This document shows positions 1-10,495 of a stretch of 64,000 bases of DNA, piece after piece. Below the pieces are notes generated by a model. The model ran no database searches and was not told where the DNA came from. It worked only from the letters and a program-made list of their open reading frames with translations. Position 1 is the first letter of the stretch. Each line of letters opens with the position of its first letter. This stretch comes from Amoebidium appalachense (lineage: Eukaryota; Ichthyosporea): assembly GCA_963693365.1 (NCBI GenBank), contig CAVNZM010000007.1, forward strand, positions 11,098,001 to 11,162,000, read 5' to 3'. Position numbers and translations under genes: made by a program.

Positions 1-989
1 CTTTTCAAATCTTTCTCCATGATCAGAGCCATTGCATTTGTGTGCGTGGAGCAGGGTGGTGGTGGTGCCTACTGTGTGGACACGCTGTGGGCTTGCTCTG
101 ATACTGTGCCTGCTATGTGTGCCCATGTGCGGTTCAGCGCTCCAAGATGAGGCTTCAGCCCAGAGTGCTTCATGGTGTAAACTTTAGGCAGAAGTTTTCT
201 CCTCACTTTCAGCAAAAGGTATATGAAGTTCTCGGTGGAGTCTCTCCCCCTCCCCCCCCTCCCCTTCCCTCCCTCCCTCCCCTCCTCTTTCTTCTTTTTC
301 TAATTAAAAGATACACATGCATTTTTCCTTTTTGACGTTCAAAAATTGTTTTTGCAGAGCCACCCGTGTGTTTCGTGGCCCCCGGAATAGGGGGGAGGGA
401 GGGGGGGGGGGGGGGGGCGGCAGGGGAGAGGGAAGGAAGGGAGCAAGGGGGAGAGAGAGGGGGGGGGAGGCAAGGGGGTACATATATGTACAGGTCTGGC
501 ATGGCAGGACCGGTGGCTGCCTGAAACCACACACATGGCCAAAGGCATCCTGGCCGGGCCAACATCCACAGGCGGCCTAATAACTGACTGATGCAACACA
601 CGGGTGTTTGGACAAATCAGCACAGCCCATTCACAGGCCACCAGGTGCAGCCTCTTGCTGGGCACCGCACTTGCGTGCCGCCACAGCCACACTCCCATGC
701 ATGACGTCATGCACTGCACTGGTTGGGCTCAGGCCCTTGTTCGGATTGTTCACCAACACCTCATTTTGACCCCCCCTCCTGGGGCGAGTGATTTTTCCTG
801 GCTGTGGCTGGGGAGGCTGGGGGGGGGGGGGGGGATGGATTTTTTCTGGCTAGCTCTAGAGGGGAGGGTGGGGAGGGACGGGAGAATTTTTCTGGCTGGC
901 TTCAGAGGTGGGGGGGGGGGGGGGGATCCGGAAGGGAGGGAGGGGAAAATTTTTCTGGCTAGCTCTAGAGGGGGAGTCAGCACGGAGAA

Positions 990-1020
<31 letters not shown>

Positions 1021-1470
1021 GGGGGGGGGGGGGGGGGGGGGGCGGCGCCATATTCTCCTCTATTAAAATGATTCGCTCTATTAAAATGATTCTCCAATTT
1101 GTGTGGCCACCATCTGCCCTACGTCATTGTGTGTTAGCAGCCACTGTGCCCGGTCAGGTGGCCCAGCCACAACATGGTGTGTGATGGGTGACGCACTTGG
1201 CTCCTTATTTAATTTGAGCCTTTATGTTGAGGTAACTGTTAGCTCCGCTGCCTTGTGGTTGATACCGGCCCAAAGAGACCTATTTACATAAAGCTAGGGG
1301 GGCTTGCTCTCTTTTAATCTAAGGGGCTCCGGCTACGAAGTGGCGTTTCATGTGACCGGGGTACGTTCAGCATGATATTACACCACAATAGTTTGATTAA
1401 GGCTTTGTTGAATTCGATATTTATAGACGGGGTTGGTTCTTTTTTTCTTTTCCCTATTTTTTTTGGGAAG

Positions 1471-1482
1471 GTGTGTGTGTGT

Positions 1483-1559
<77 letters not shown>

Positions 1560-1607
1560 TGTAGGTGGGACCTCGATAACTACATCCCCCCCCCCCCCTC
1601 CCCTCCC

Positions 1608-1653
<46 letters not shown>

Positions 1654-1664
1654 ACACACACACC
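1471..1664. repeat. Compound inverted tract: (GT)n-(G)~60 ... (C)n-(CA)n
   Basis: A GT run at about 1471-1497 leads into about 61 consecutive G (1498-1558). After a 28-bp spacer comes a C-rich stretch (about 1587-1653) that leads into a CA run. The second half is roughly the reverse complement of the first, so the locus could fold into a long G:C hairpin, and the G strand could form quadruplexes. Confidence 0.85.
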
Positions 1665-2171
1665 CCGCGGGCACCCTGGGAGTTCGACAGCTCCCGCCAT
1701 GTTGCGCACCTTTCCCTCGGAGGTCACCCCCCCCCTCCCCCCCAACTACCACCACTTCCACCAACAGTTACTAATATAATTCTCTTTGTTTTGACCAGCG
1801 CCTCACATTTTGATTAATTAGCCCAAAGCTATCACTGTCATGCACAACATGTGTGTATGCAGTGTGCGTCTGCGACTTGTGTGCCATGTACATGTGGGTG
1901 TACATATGCCAGTAAGGGGTGTGTTGAATTTGACTGCTTGTGTGTGCGTGTGTGCGCAAGATACATTTGGCACTGCTATTCATAGCAATCATCTAGTGAC
2001 GAGTGTGTGTAAACGTCGTGTCCCATATGCAAGTTGTGTGAATGGATGCAACAATGCGTGCGAATACATGACATGACCGTGTGTGCCAGAGAAGAGGGTG
2101 TGTGCAAAAGTGTGTGTGTGTGTGTGTGTGTTGTTCACGTGTTTCTGTTTGTGTGTGTGGCTCTGGCTCCT

Positions 2172-2340
2172 GTCACCTACTGAGGTGACTCGAATTTTTC
2201 CTTACACACACAGCGAACACTGGACTCTTGGGACCCTAGAGCCGCTGCGAGAGAAAGCATGCACGCGGTCGCGAGAGTGTAAGGAAAAATCGAGGCGAAC
2301 GGCAAGTTCATAGCAGCCCAGGCACCGTCAGTACGTGCCA
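2172..2340 (+). mobile_element. Short mobile element, copy A, with 12-bp target-site duplication
   Basis: The left end carries CACCTACTGAGGTG (2174-2187) and the right end CGTCAGTACGTGCCA. The same 12 bases, GCTCTGGCTCCT, lie directly on both sides (2160-2171 and 2341-2352), which looks like a target-site duplication. Inside, TTTTTCCTTACAC near 2194 and GTGTAAGGAAAAA near 2278 form an inverted pair around a GC-rich core with CGAGAGAAAGCATGC. No ORF is present, so it must be non-autonomous. Copy B (4023-4167) has nearly the same interior in reverse. The class (SINE, MITE or other) is not clear: no tRNA A or B box is visible, and the long duplication argues against common MITEs. Confidence 0.6.
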
Positions 2341-4022
2341 GCTCTGGCTCCTATTTGCCTAGCCGCAGCAGCGGCACGTGGCCAGGTGCAGACCTTGCGA
2401 AAGAAAGAAGCATGCATACAAGGTTGCTGACTCAGATACACCCCAGCAAGCGCACACAGTGCACCCTCAGCACCATTCCATGTCTGACATCACCACCACC
2501 TTGCTTCTTCCGCAAAGTAGACATGCCCCCTTACATGTGCACGATGCAAGCAGCTTGTTTCACTGCCCAATGTGAGAATCGTACCAGGTGAACACATATC
2601 CGTGACTTCGTAGTATGCAAACCCCCCCCCCCCCCCCCCCTCCTCCCTCCCTAGCTCTTCTCCTTGCAAAGGTGAACTTGACACAAAGGCACACAACACC
2701 AGTTTCTCTAATGCTTTACAAGCACCGATCCCACTCAAATCGACAACTCCCCCCCCCCCCCTCTCCCTCCAAACCCAACCCACATCCACACGTACACTGC
2801 ATGCCACACCAACCCAAGCACCTTCACCAACCCAGACATTTCCTATCCATATTGATCTAAATAAAAAGCCGCCTCATCTACCCAGCACCCGTTGCCTTCA
2901 GTCTCAGAACACCCCTCCCCTTTCCTCCCTCTGCCCCCCCGGCCCTCGTCTGTCCCCCCCCCCCCCCCCCCCCTTGCGGCACCCCCGCCCCCATTTTTTT
3001 TTAACAAAACAAGAAAAGCCCCCAAAAAACAAACAAGAAAAGCTCCCAAAACACAACAGCATAGAAGACATGTAAGTCCAAAGACACACCCACACAAACC
3101 ACGCAAATACAAAAACACACAACGGCACACGCGTTCAAAGAAAAGCAATCACCCAACCGAAGTATAATGCCCCCCCCCCCCCCCCCCCCCCCCCGGCCTC
3201 ACCCCCCCCCCCCCCCCCCCCCCCCGAGCGTTTTTACCCAGAAGCAGTTTGGTGGAAAACCCCAAGACAGTTACAATCCCACGATCCCACGAACAACGGT
3301 GCCGCCAGTGTCCATGCAATTTGGTGGACATGCACATCTAGGTGTGTGGGGTGTGTGTGGTGTGTCAGAGGTTGTATGTGCATTATAAAAGCAGGACCCT
3401 CGGGCGGTGGGTGCAAGCCTTGGGTGGTTAATCGGTGTGCCTGTTTGTTGTATGAACATGTCGTCTATTGGCATGCATGCATATGTGTACAGCGGTGACC
3501 AGGTGCTTGGTGCATGTGCAAGCAAAAGCCTGCGCAGTAGGCTCACACGTCATGAACACGGGCAAAGTTTCTGTAAGAGGCTGCCCGCAACACCACTAGC
3601 CCATGCATAGGTTTCTAGTGAGCCGTAAGGACCTCCACGACGACAGCACCTTATCCATGGCACGGCATGTTTACTCTTTTGTTTCCTCATATCGCCTCGA
3701 CTAGCAGCATTCTAATTGAGCGTCTTCAACCTGGTGCATGCCCGTCAAACCACCCTCTTCCTCTACATCGGTAATAAAGGCCGCAGTCCAATGCCCGAAA
3801 ATGTTCTTTGTAAAGAAGTCTTTTTAATTCTCTTGCTTCCCTCACAAACCCACCCAGGCTTCTTCTATTCTTCGCTATGGGGGGGATGTGGCTAAGGCGT
3901 GTACTGTATGTGAGCTGCAATGAGGTACCGGCAGCAAGGCCAACAGTACTTCTGTTCCACCCAACAAGGCATACATGTAGAAAACGATGTTCAACATAGG
4001 CGCGTCACAATCACGGTGGAGA

Positions 4023-4167
4023 TCTGGCACGTACTGACGGTGGGGTCTCGATTTTTCCTTACACTCTCGCGACCGCGTGCATGCTTTCTCTCGCGGCGGC
4101 TCTACGGTCCCAAGAGTCCAGTGTTCGCTGTGTTTGTAAGGAAAAATACGAATCACCTCAGTAGGTG
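4023..4167 (-). mobile_element. Short mobile element, copy B (inverted relative to copy A)
   Basis: Read on the minus strand, this stretch begins with CACCTACTGAGGTG (complement of 4154-4167), continues through the same TCCTTACA...GTGTAAGGA inverted pair and GC-rich core as copy A, and ends with CGTCAGTACGTGCCA. Similarity to 2172-2340 is high over the whole core, with scattered substitutions and a shortened right-hand part. I could not see a clean target-site duplication here. Confidence 0.6.
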
Positions 4168-5174
4168 ACACTGATTGCGTCGTTGTGGCTGGTTGGCTGC
4201 ACGTCAGGCCAAGGCAACGCCGCAAATAACTGCAAGCTGATTGGCCCACAGATTGAAGCGTTCGGTGTTTTTGGCGCCATCTTGAAGCAAGCACATTGGG
4301 CACAAACTCCCATGGAGGGCAAAGAGGCACGAGAGGGCTCATGAAGAACAATCTGGAATATATCGCTTTTTCACCCAAATTGTGCTTTATCATTAATAAT
4401 ATATAAATATTTTAGCTTTTACATTGCATTTTAACCTTTCTAAGCTCGTGACAGACGTTGTATTCAGACAAGAGTTCCAGGAATGTACTGAGCGTTTTGC
4501 CCATTTGCTGATCCTGATTATTTTCATTGGTTGTTTGTCTTTGAAACGCATGCCAGAAACCAACGTGATGTCAAATATGGAACAACTGAAATAGCCGCGA
4601 AACAGAGGAGGATACAAGAGCCATGCGTTCAAAGGGCGGATATAATTCTAACCAACGAATTAAGCATTTTTTCCCCCCCTACACACTGCTACATCTTTTA
4701 AATAAAGCAAGCAATTCGACCGTCGGTTATTCCACCCTTGGGTTGCCAAGTTTGGCAAGAATGTTTATTGAATCGCACCCCCTCCAGGCACTCATGCGTC
4801 CAAAACGGAAACCTGAGCGCCATAGTATCGAACTGAATAAATAAACCTACTTATCTGCAAAAAAAAAGTTATCAAAAAGTAAATTAATGTTGTGGGTGTC
4901 TATATTCAACAAAAAAAAGCCCTTGTAGTCATTTAGTTTCGTTACCAACCAATGCAGATTGTCAACTCAAACCTGTTTTATTTGCACCCGTTTGAGCAAA
5001 GCCTTTTTGTGTGCGTGATATCTGTATAATGAAAAGCTTGTAATGGTTGCCTTGCTAGTGGCTCACAATAGATCCACGTATCGCTTGGGCTCTAAAGACC
5101 AATTCCATTTCACCGCACAAAAGCCCCAGCACCACCTCCTACCGTACGGCGGTCTGGGCCTATGGTGACCGCTG

Positions 5175-5179
5175 ATTGG
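5175..5179 (-). promoter_or_regulatory. Inverted CCAAT box upstream of the RNA-binding-protein gene
   Basis: GATTGGG reads as CCAATC on the minus strand. It lies about 42 bp upstream of the TATA box, a usual spacing for a CCAAT element in a polymerase II promoter. Confidence 0.5.
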
Positions 5180-5220
5180 GTAGGGCCTGGTCCTCGTGTT
5201 TTCTGGCACCTCTTCACGGC

Positions 5221-5228
5221 TATAAAAT
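5221..5228 (+). promoter_or_regulatory. TATA box of the RNA-binding-protein gene
   Basis: TATAAAAT lies 49 bp before the start codon at 5277. With a usual spacing, transcription would start around 5250, in a CT-rich stretch, giving a short leader of about 25 nt. Confidence 0.7.
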
Positions 5229-5276
5229 CTTAGCCAAACACCCCGCCGCACAGTCCTCTCTCTCTACTCTCTCATC

Positions 5277-6034
5277 ATGTCGAAACTTTTTGTTGGCGGT
5301 CTGGCCTGGGCCACGGACGACTCGTCCCTCCGCCAAGCGTTCGAGACCTTCGGCAACATCGAGGACGCCGTTGTCATCAAGGACCGCGAGACTGGCCGCA
5401 GCCGTGGCTTCGGCTTCGTCACGTTCACCAGTGACGGTAAGCTCACCCTCCCTTTTCTTAGGCAGTCTTTATTGCCTGTGCTTTCTCCTTTGTCAAGTGT
5501 TTCTTGCCCGTGCTTTCTCCTTTGTCAAGTGTCTCGTTTCTTCTTGCTCTCTATGGATTTTCTGCAGCTGGCTTTGTTCGCACTCTTGTTGGCTTCGCCT
5601 GTATGGCTTCCTCGTTCGAATAGCTTTCGTCCTTTCTCCACCTGTTGTCTTTTTGTTCTTTTGGATCCCTCTTTACTGATTTATGATTGGCCCTAACAGA
5701 CGATGCTGACCGCGCCGTGAGTGAGATGAACGACAAGGACCTTGATGGCCGCCGCATCCGCGTTGACCGTGCCAGCCAGCGCGATGGCGGCTCCTCCCGC
5801 TCGGGCGGGTTCGGTGGCAGCAGCCGGTCTGGCGGCTATGGTGGCTCCCGCGAAGGTGGTTATGGCGGCAGCCGCTCGGGCGGCTATGGTGGCTCCCGTG
5901 ACGGTGGCTCCCGTGACGCTGGTTACAGCAGCGGTGGCCGCAGCGGTGGTTATGGCTCTCGCGATGGCGGCTACAGCAGCAACCGCAGCGGTGGCTACAG
6001 CGACTCTCGCCGTGACGACTACTCTGCCTATTAA
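5277..6034 (+). CDS. Glycine-rich RNA-binding protein (single RRM, GRP/CIRBP type)
   Basis: The two coding exons are 5277-5436 and 5700-6034, joined across a 263-bp GT-AG intron, giving 164 residues. Residues 1-80 form one RRM: RNP2 is LFVGGL (residues 4-9) and RNP1 is RGFGFVTF, just before the intron. The second exon finishes the RRM (RRIRVDRA) and then runs into a tail of Gly-Gly-Tyr, Ser-Arg and Gly-rich repeats ending in YSAY. This is the layout of plant GRP7/8 and animal CIRBP/RBM3 proteins, small RNA chaperones that bind mRNA, shuttle between nucleus and cytoplasm, and often respond to cold or stress. The intron ends ACTGATTTATGATTGG..CAG, fitting the CTGAY branch-site rule seen in its neighbours. 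The frame is intact and the start is the first ATG after the TATA box. Confidence 0.95.
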
Positions 6035-6374
6035 GCTTCTTTATTCGCGTAGGGTGAAAAATGAGTTCTGTGTTGAGCAGGATACTGTATTGTCTCGTGT
6101 TTCTGGTTGCGTGATACGAAGGTTTATTTAGGTGGCTGGCTATTGTGCCGTGCCGCTTTAGTCCCTTTGCAAAAATAGGAATGGCTCCGTATGGAGCGTG
6201 GTTCTCTTTGTCGCGATTAATAGTTTTAAATGTATACGTAAGGTCCCCCATATGCGAAGTGTTCGAGTTCGAGTCAAGTCCGTTATTGAGTCATCGAAAG
6301 TGGTGCGATCTGAGAGTTTTGTAAATAAGGTGCCCGGCCTCCTTTCGTAAGGTCCTGTGTCCGAAGAGCTCGCG

Positions 6375-6380
6375 AATAAA
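6375..6380 (+). promoter_or_regulatory. AATAAA poly(A) signal of the RNA-binding-protein gene
   Basis: AATAAA occurs about 340 bp after the TAA stop and is the first such hexamer downstream. Confidence 0.5.
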
Positions 6381-6519
6381 GTCTGTCTGACCTGGTGCGC
6401 TAAAACAAAAATCACTCTGGTGTTTCAAACGTCCTGATCTGCTTCTGAACGTCTTAACTCACATTTTTTTTTGGGATGATGTGCTGACGATTAGGGACTC
6501 GGGGTTTGCTTGTTGAGGA

Positions 6520-6775
6520 ACTTGGGGCTTGCTTTTCGGACCCAAACTCAAAATTGCCCAGGGCGAACACACCCTTCTTTCATGGTGCTGCCTGCAGCCG
6601 TAACTCGGCCCGCCCTCCTCGTCATTCCCCCCACCACCTCTTGTCCTTCCCCCCCCCTAACAAAGCTGGGAAAGGAACCTGGGGCTTGCTTTCCGGGAAC
6701 AAAACAATATTGCCCAGCTCTTCTTTACGGCCAACACACCCTTCTTTCATGGTGCTGCCTGCAGCTTTAACTCCC
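6520..6775 (+). repeat. Imperfect direct duplication (about 90 bp)
   Basis: The segment around 6520-6607 (GGGGCTTGCTTTTCGGACCC ... CTTTCATGGTGCTGCCTGCA) is repeated at about 6675-6775 with substitutions and a short insertion. The shared 3' part, ACACACCCTTCTTTCATGG, is exact. No protein reads through both copies convincingly. Confidence 0.75.
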
Positions 6776-7198
6776 CCCCCCCCCTCTTCCCCCCAAACAC
6801 ACCCACACACACCTCCCCAACCTCCCTCCTTCTTCCCCCCAACCACCCTTATAAATTACTGTAACCCTGCTCCCTCCAAGCACACACACACACACCTCCC
6901 CAACCTCCCCCTTTCTTCCCCCCAACCACCCTTCTATGTTACTATGACCATGCTCAATTACTGTGACCCTGCCAAGCACACACAAACAAACACACACACA
7001 CACTTCTGGTGCTCCGTAAGCCCGTTATATATGCCGTGAGGTGTTCATTGCACTTTGTTGGCCGCTCCCTCCGGCCGTTACTCAACGACTCTCAGCTCCA
7101 GAAGCATGACACCGCTGGAAGTGTTATAGAGACGTCGACAGTGTCCATGTCAGTAGCCTACACGTGCATGGACCCTGACTTCACCGGGGACCGGCCCT

Positions 7199-7269
7199 TT
7201 GAACGTTTTAAATTAGAAACTCTAACATTGATATTTTTTTAGCTAGAGTTTCTAATTTAAAACGTTCAA
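7199..7269. repeat. Perfect 26-bp inverted repeat with 19-nt loop
   Basis: The left arm, 7199-7224, starts TTGAACGTTTTAAATTAGAA. The right arm, 7244-7269, is its exact reverse complement. The arms are AT-rich in a GC-rich setting, and the loop is ACATTGATATTTTTTTAGC. It could be a MITE remnant, a hairpin RNA source or a cruciform; no gene is adjacent. Confidence 0.9.
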
Positions 7270-7473
7270 TGTTCTAAACCCTACGGTAAATCAGGCTGAT
7301 GCTAGCTAATACATTCTTAAACGATTTAAAGTTGATCTGCTGGTGTGTAATCGACGTATACGTGGGGATATAGGCTTGTACGAAACTGCATCAATACCTT
7401 TTCAATGGATTAGCCTGAGTAGTGTTTTCTTATCATGCCGTGCCACCTAGAAGAGTCAACTTAGAGTACATGA

Positions 7474-7497
7474 CCCCCCCCCCCCCCCCCCCCCCCC

Positions 7498-7556
<59 letters not shown>

Positions 7557-7575
7557 ACACATACACAAACACACA
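7474..7575 (+). repeat. Poly-C followed by (CA)n microsatellite
   Basis: About 25 C residues lead directly into about 26 CA units, with a few ATACA interruptions at the end. Confidence 0.95.
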
Positions 7576-7597
7576 CTGAGACCGTGACATCACAGAT

Positions 7598-7693
7598 TTA
7601 CATGGGATAATTGCAATATTAGTAGCTGTTTTCTTATGATGCGCCTTACATGGGATAATTGCAATATTAGTAGCTGTTTTCTTATGATGCGCC
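7598..7693 (+). repeat. Perfect tandem duplication of 48 bp
   Basis: The two units 7598-7645 and 7646-7693 begin TTACATGGGATAATTGCAAT and are identical throughout, so the duplication should be recent. The sequence is AT-rich and shows no coding signal. Confidence 0.95.
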
Positions 7694-8636
7694 TTAGGCT
7701 GGATGAGTAAAAGTGGAGTACGTACACTGTAACTCTCCCCCCACATTCCCCCCCCTCTCTCTCACACACAGATATACATCACATGCGCACACGTCAAGGA
7801 TACACTAAACATGAACGTGCGCTTGAAGATAAAAGTTACAGGCAATGAGTACATCTTTGATCTTGTGTGTACATGTTTGTGAGCCATGCTGAAAGGAATT
7901 GCCCCGAATATATTCACGCTGTACATCTGTAAAGATTTGTGGTAGAATCTTGATACTGTGTAGGCTTGTGAACCTCCGTAGTGCTACCCACTTCCCTTCT
8001 ACAGCACGAACCCAGAGAGAGCGGAACGCCTGTGCACACCAGCGCGCACACGTTTCTGGGCTCGTATCACCCTTGAGGCCTTCTGTTAAGTTCAGGCTCC
8101 TTGGTCGAGAGCCTGGACGAGTCTAATGCACTGTGAATCACTTATTGTTTGTGTGAAGCTACAGTTACTGTTACAGTTAAGTCCGATCTTTTGGCAGTTT
8201 TGGTAGGCACACCCAACTTACGCCTACAGACAGCTGCCATAACATCAGGCCTGGAAACACAACTGCAGCGTTAGCGGACCCTGAGCTTCACTTGCGTAGC
8301 ATAGTCGTGCCAAAAAGCAGGCCCGGGTACAATTGTCGTCTAGCCTTGCATCCCCTCCCCCACCGTGGGTAATATGGCTTGGTATACCGTACCCAGACTG
8401 TATACGGGGTTTCGACTGTGCACAATTGCACGTATGCATGAAGGGGCACACAGGCAAAGATGTGCCTTTATGTACTGACCCTTTTTTCTACACCAACGCT
8501 CACGTTGCCAGACAGAATCGGTGTGCCCCTCTACCTAGCCAAAATTCCGTGCACATGTACAAGGAATGTTTAATCAGCCCCCTAGCCGAGGGCATCATGT
8601 GACGGTGCCGCGGGAGCTGAGTGTAGACTTCTGTTG

Positions 8637-8644
8637 TGACGTCA
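8637..8644. promoter_or_regulatory. CRE-like palindrome TGACGTCA upstream of SMC4
   Basis: This perfect ATF/CREB-type octamer lies about 540 bp before the SMC4 start codon. Whether the promoter reaches this far is not known. Confidence 0.35.
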
Positions 8645-8747
8645 GCTGCAGGAGGAATTCAAAAAAAATCAAATCGACCGGGCAAAATAACGCGATAATC
8701 TGGTTGGCTGTTGGTTTACTTATTTTGTCTCATTGGTGAAGTTGACA

Positions 8748-8757
8748 TTTGGCGCGC
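8748..8757 (+). promoter_or_regulatory. E2F-like site upstream of SMC4
   Basis: TTTGGCGCGC fits the E2F/DP core (TTTSSCGC). It lies about 430 bp before the SMC4 ATG, with an inverted CCAAT (CATTGGTG, 8731-8738) next to it. Condensin genes are commonly transcribed under cell-cycle control, so the pairing makes sense, but it is a prediction from the motif alone. Confidence 0.45.
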
Positions 8758-9179
8758 GGATATGCCCCCGCTACCTTCTGGCCGTTGGCAGCAGCACACA
8801 AATCCATCATCGGTGGTTACTGTTAGGCAGACACAAGCAACTAAATCACTCGGAACTTGAGACACTCTGCGTTTTTTTTTTTAAGGATGCGTAGCAGGTA
8901 AAGGTGTTACAAGCACAGTAGGGTAGACGATTTTTTTAAGGCTCTGTGTAAGAAGGTGAAAGGGCCGGGACGAGAGCACACAGCAGGAGGTGTTTCATTA
9001 GCTTCAGCCACTGCAGGCTCGCTGCTTTCACTCCTTTACTAGACCGAACATAGGGCATGAACAAGCATAAGAGTGATAAGATAGACTACACCATTTCCAC
9101 TTGTCCGTTTGCTAAACAGAACACCTAGCACTTTGCTATAGTCTCGCCGCAAACCAAACCACAAGCCGAACGTAGCACC

Positions 9180-10447
9180 ATGGCCGCCCCACAAGAAGGC
9201 GGGCCGGCTGGCAGCCGCCTGATGATCAGCAAAATGGAGCTGGTGAACTTCAAGAGCTATGCTGGACGCATTGAGATTGGGCCGCTTCATAAGGTGACAC
9301 ACACTTCCCCTTCTCTACCCCCCTCCCTGTCCTGTTTGTCTGGTTCCTGCTGACTTTTCCCCCCTTGCAGAGCTTTTCAGCTGTGGTGGGCCCTAACGGC
9401 AGCGGCAAATCAAATGTCATAGATGCCATGTTGTTTGTGTTTGGTTTTCGCGCACGGGCCATTCGTCAGAAGAAGCTCTCGGAGCTGATCCACAACTCTG
9501 AAAAGCACCAGAACGTGGAGAGCTGTGAGGTTACCATCCACTTCCAGCTGATAGTTGACAAGGTGGGCTGTGTTTCTTGTTTAGCGGCAGTAGCCAGGTC
9601 ACACGCGAAGGGAGAAGCACACACCACAGCGTTGCATAAATGAGCCTGCACTTGCACTCGTGTACGCAACACTGCATGAAGATTTTACAAGCAAACTCAG
9701 TTATGCATGATGTCACTTAAAGGAACATGCAGGAAACTTGCACAAACCAAACACGAGTTCTAAAAGGTCCGAACGTGCAAGTACTATCACTATACACATG
9801 CATGTTTTATGCCTCTGAGCGCTTTCCCCTTACAGAGAGTTGAGTTTTATAATTGGCAGACAGGAAGCTGTGAAGAATGCTGTGTTTGCATGAGTGGGAG
9901 GAAGGAGGCCGTGAGCAGGGCAAGAATATGTGGCCCGTGTTATGCACGTTCAGCCAGTGGGGTCTGAAGGGGCAGGGATATAAGCAGGCAGGCCAGCACA
10001 GGGCCCACAGACACAATTTTACCTAGACTGTTTCATGTGTCCGAGTTTGCCCCGTGTGCTTCACAGGCATGCACGGGGACACTTGGGTTCACACGGCAGC
10101 ACAACAACACACACACACACACCCCAGCACAAACAGTGCTATGCTAAATATAGCCACGTTTCACGAGCCCCACTCTGCCTGTCCCTGTGCCTTCCAGGCC
10201 CCTTTTGTGTGGCGCTGACTGTGTGTTTGCAGGAGGGGGACGACTACGAGGTGGTTGCAGGCAGCCAGTTCACGGTCACACGCAGGGCCGACCGACGCAA
10301 CAACAGCACGTACCTGCTGGACGGCAGGGTGGCCAAGCTGGACGAGGTCACGGCACTGCTCAAGGGCAAGGGCATCGACCTGGTCCACAACAGGTTCCTG
10401 ATCCTGCAGGTGCGCCAAAGGCTTTGCATGTGCTAAGGGTGTGTGTG

Positions 10448-10495
<48 letters not shown>

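Larger units (their letters stand above)
1..5160. other. Repeat-rich intergenic region, no gene recognised
   Basis: I see no reading frame here with convincing protein-like composition or a splice pattern like that of the real genes further on. The stretch holds C-rich and G-rich tracts (about 245-290, 395-480, 800-930), a poly-G tract at 991-1042, a tandem 16-mer at about 1059-1096, poly-C at 2624-2641 and 3170-3226, CA/GT-rich stretches, and two inverted copies of a short mobile element listed separately. From about 4380 to 5060 the DNA becomes AT-rich with short A runs, a compositional change just before the RNA-binding-protein gene. A CRE-like palindrome (ATGACGTCAT) lies at 701-710 with no gene next to it. 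Confidence 0.6.
6400..8600. other. Intergenic spacer, no gene recognised
   Basis: Apart from the repeats listed separately (imperfect duplication near 6530-6780, hairpin 7199-7269, C/CA tract 7474-7575, 48-bp duplication 7598-7693), I see no coding signal. CT-rich and CA-rich low-complexity DNA fills 6770-7010. Confidence 0.5.

Noticed and set aside
3875-4393. A 172-codon minus-strand frame
   Set aside because: It runs through mobile-element copy B and flanking DNA, has no protein-like pattern and no splice partners; copy A gives the same peptide fragment in its own frame.
6255-6280. GTTCGAGTTCGAGTC, like a tRNA T-loop
   Set aside because: No acceptor, D or anticodon stems can be formed around it. 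I found no convincing tRNA or rRNA gene in the window.
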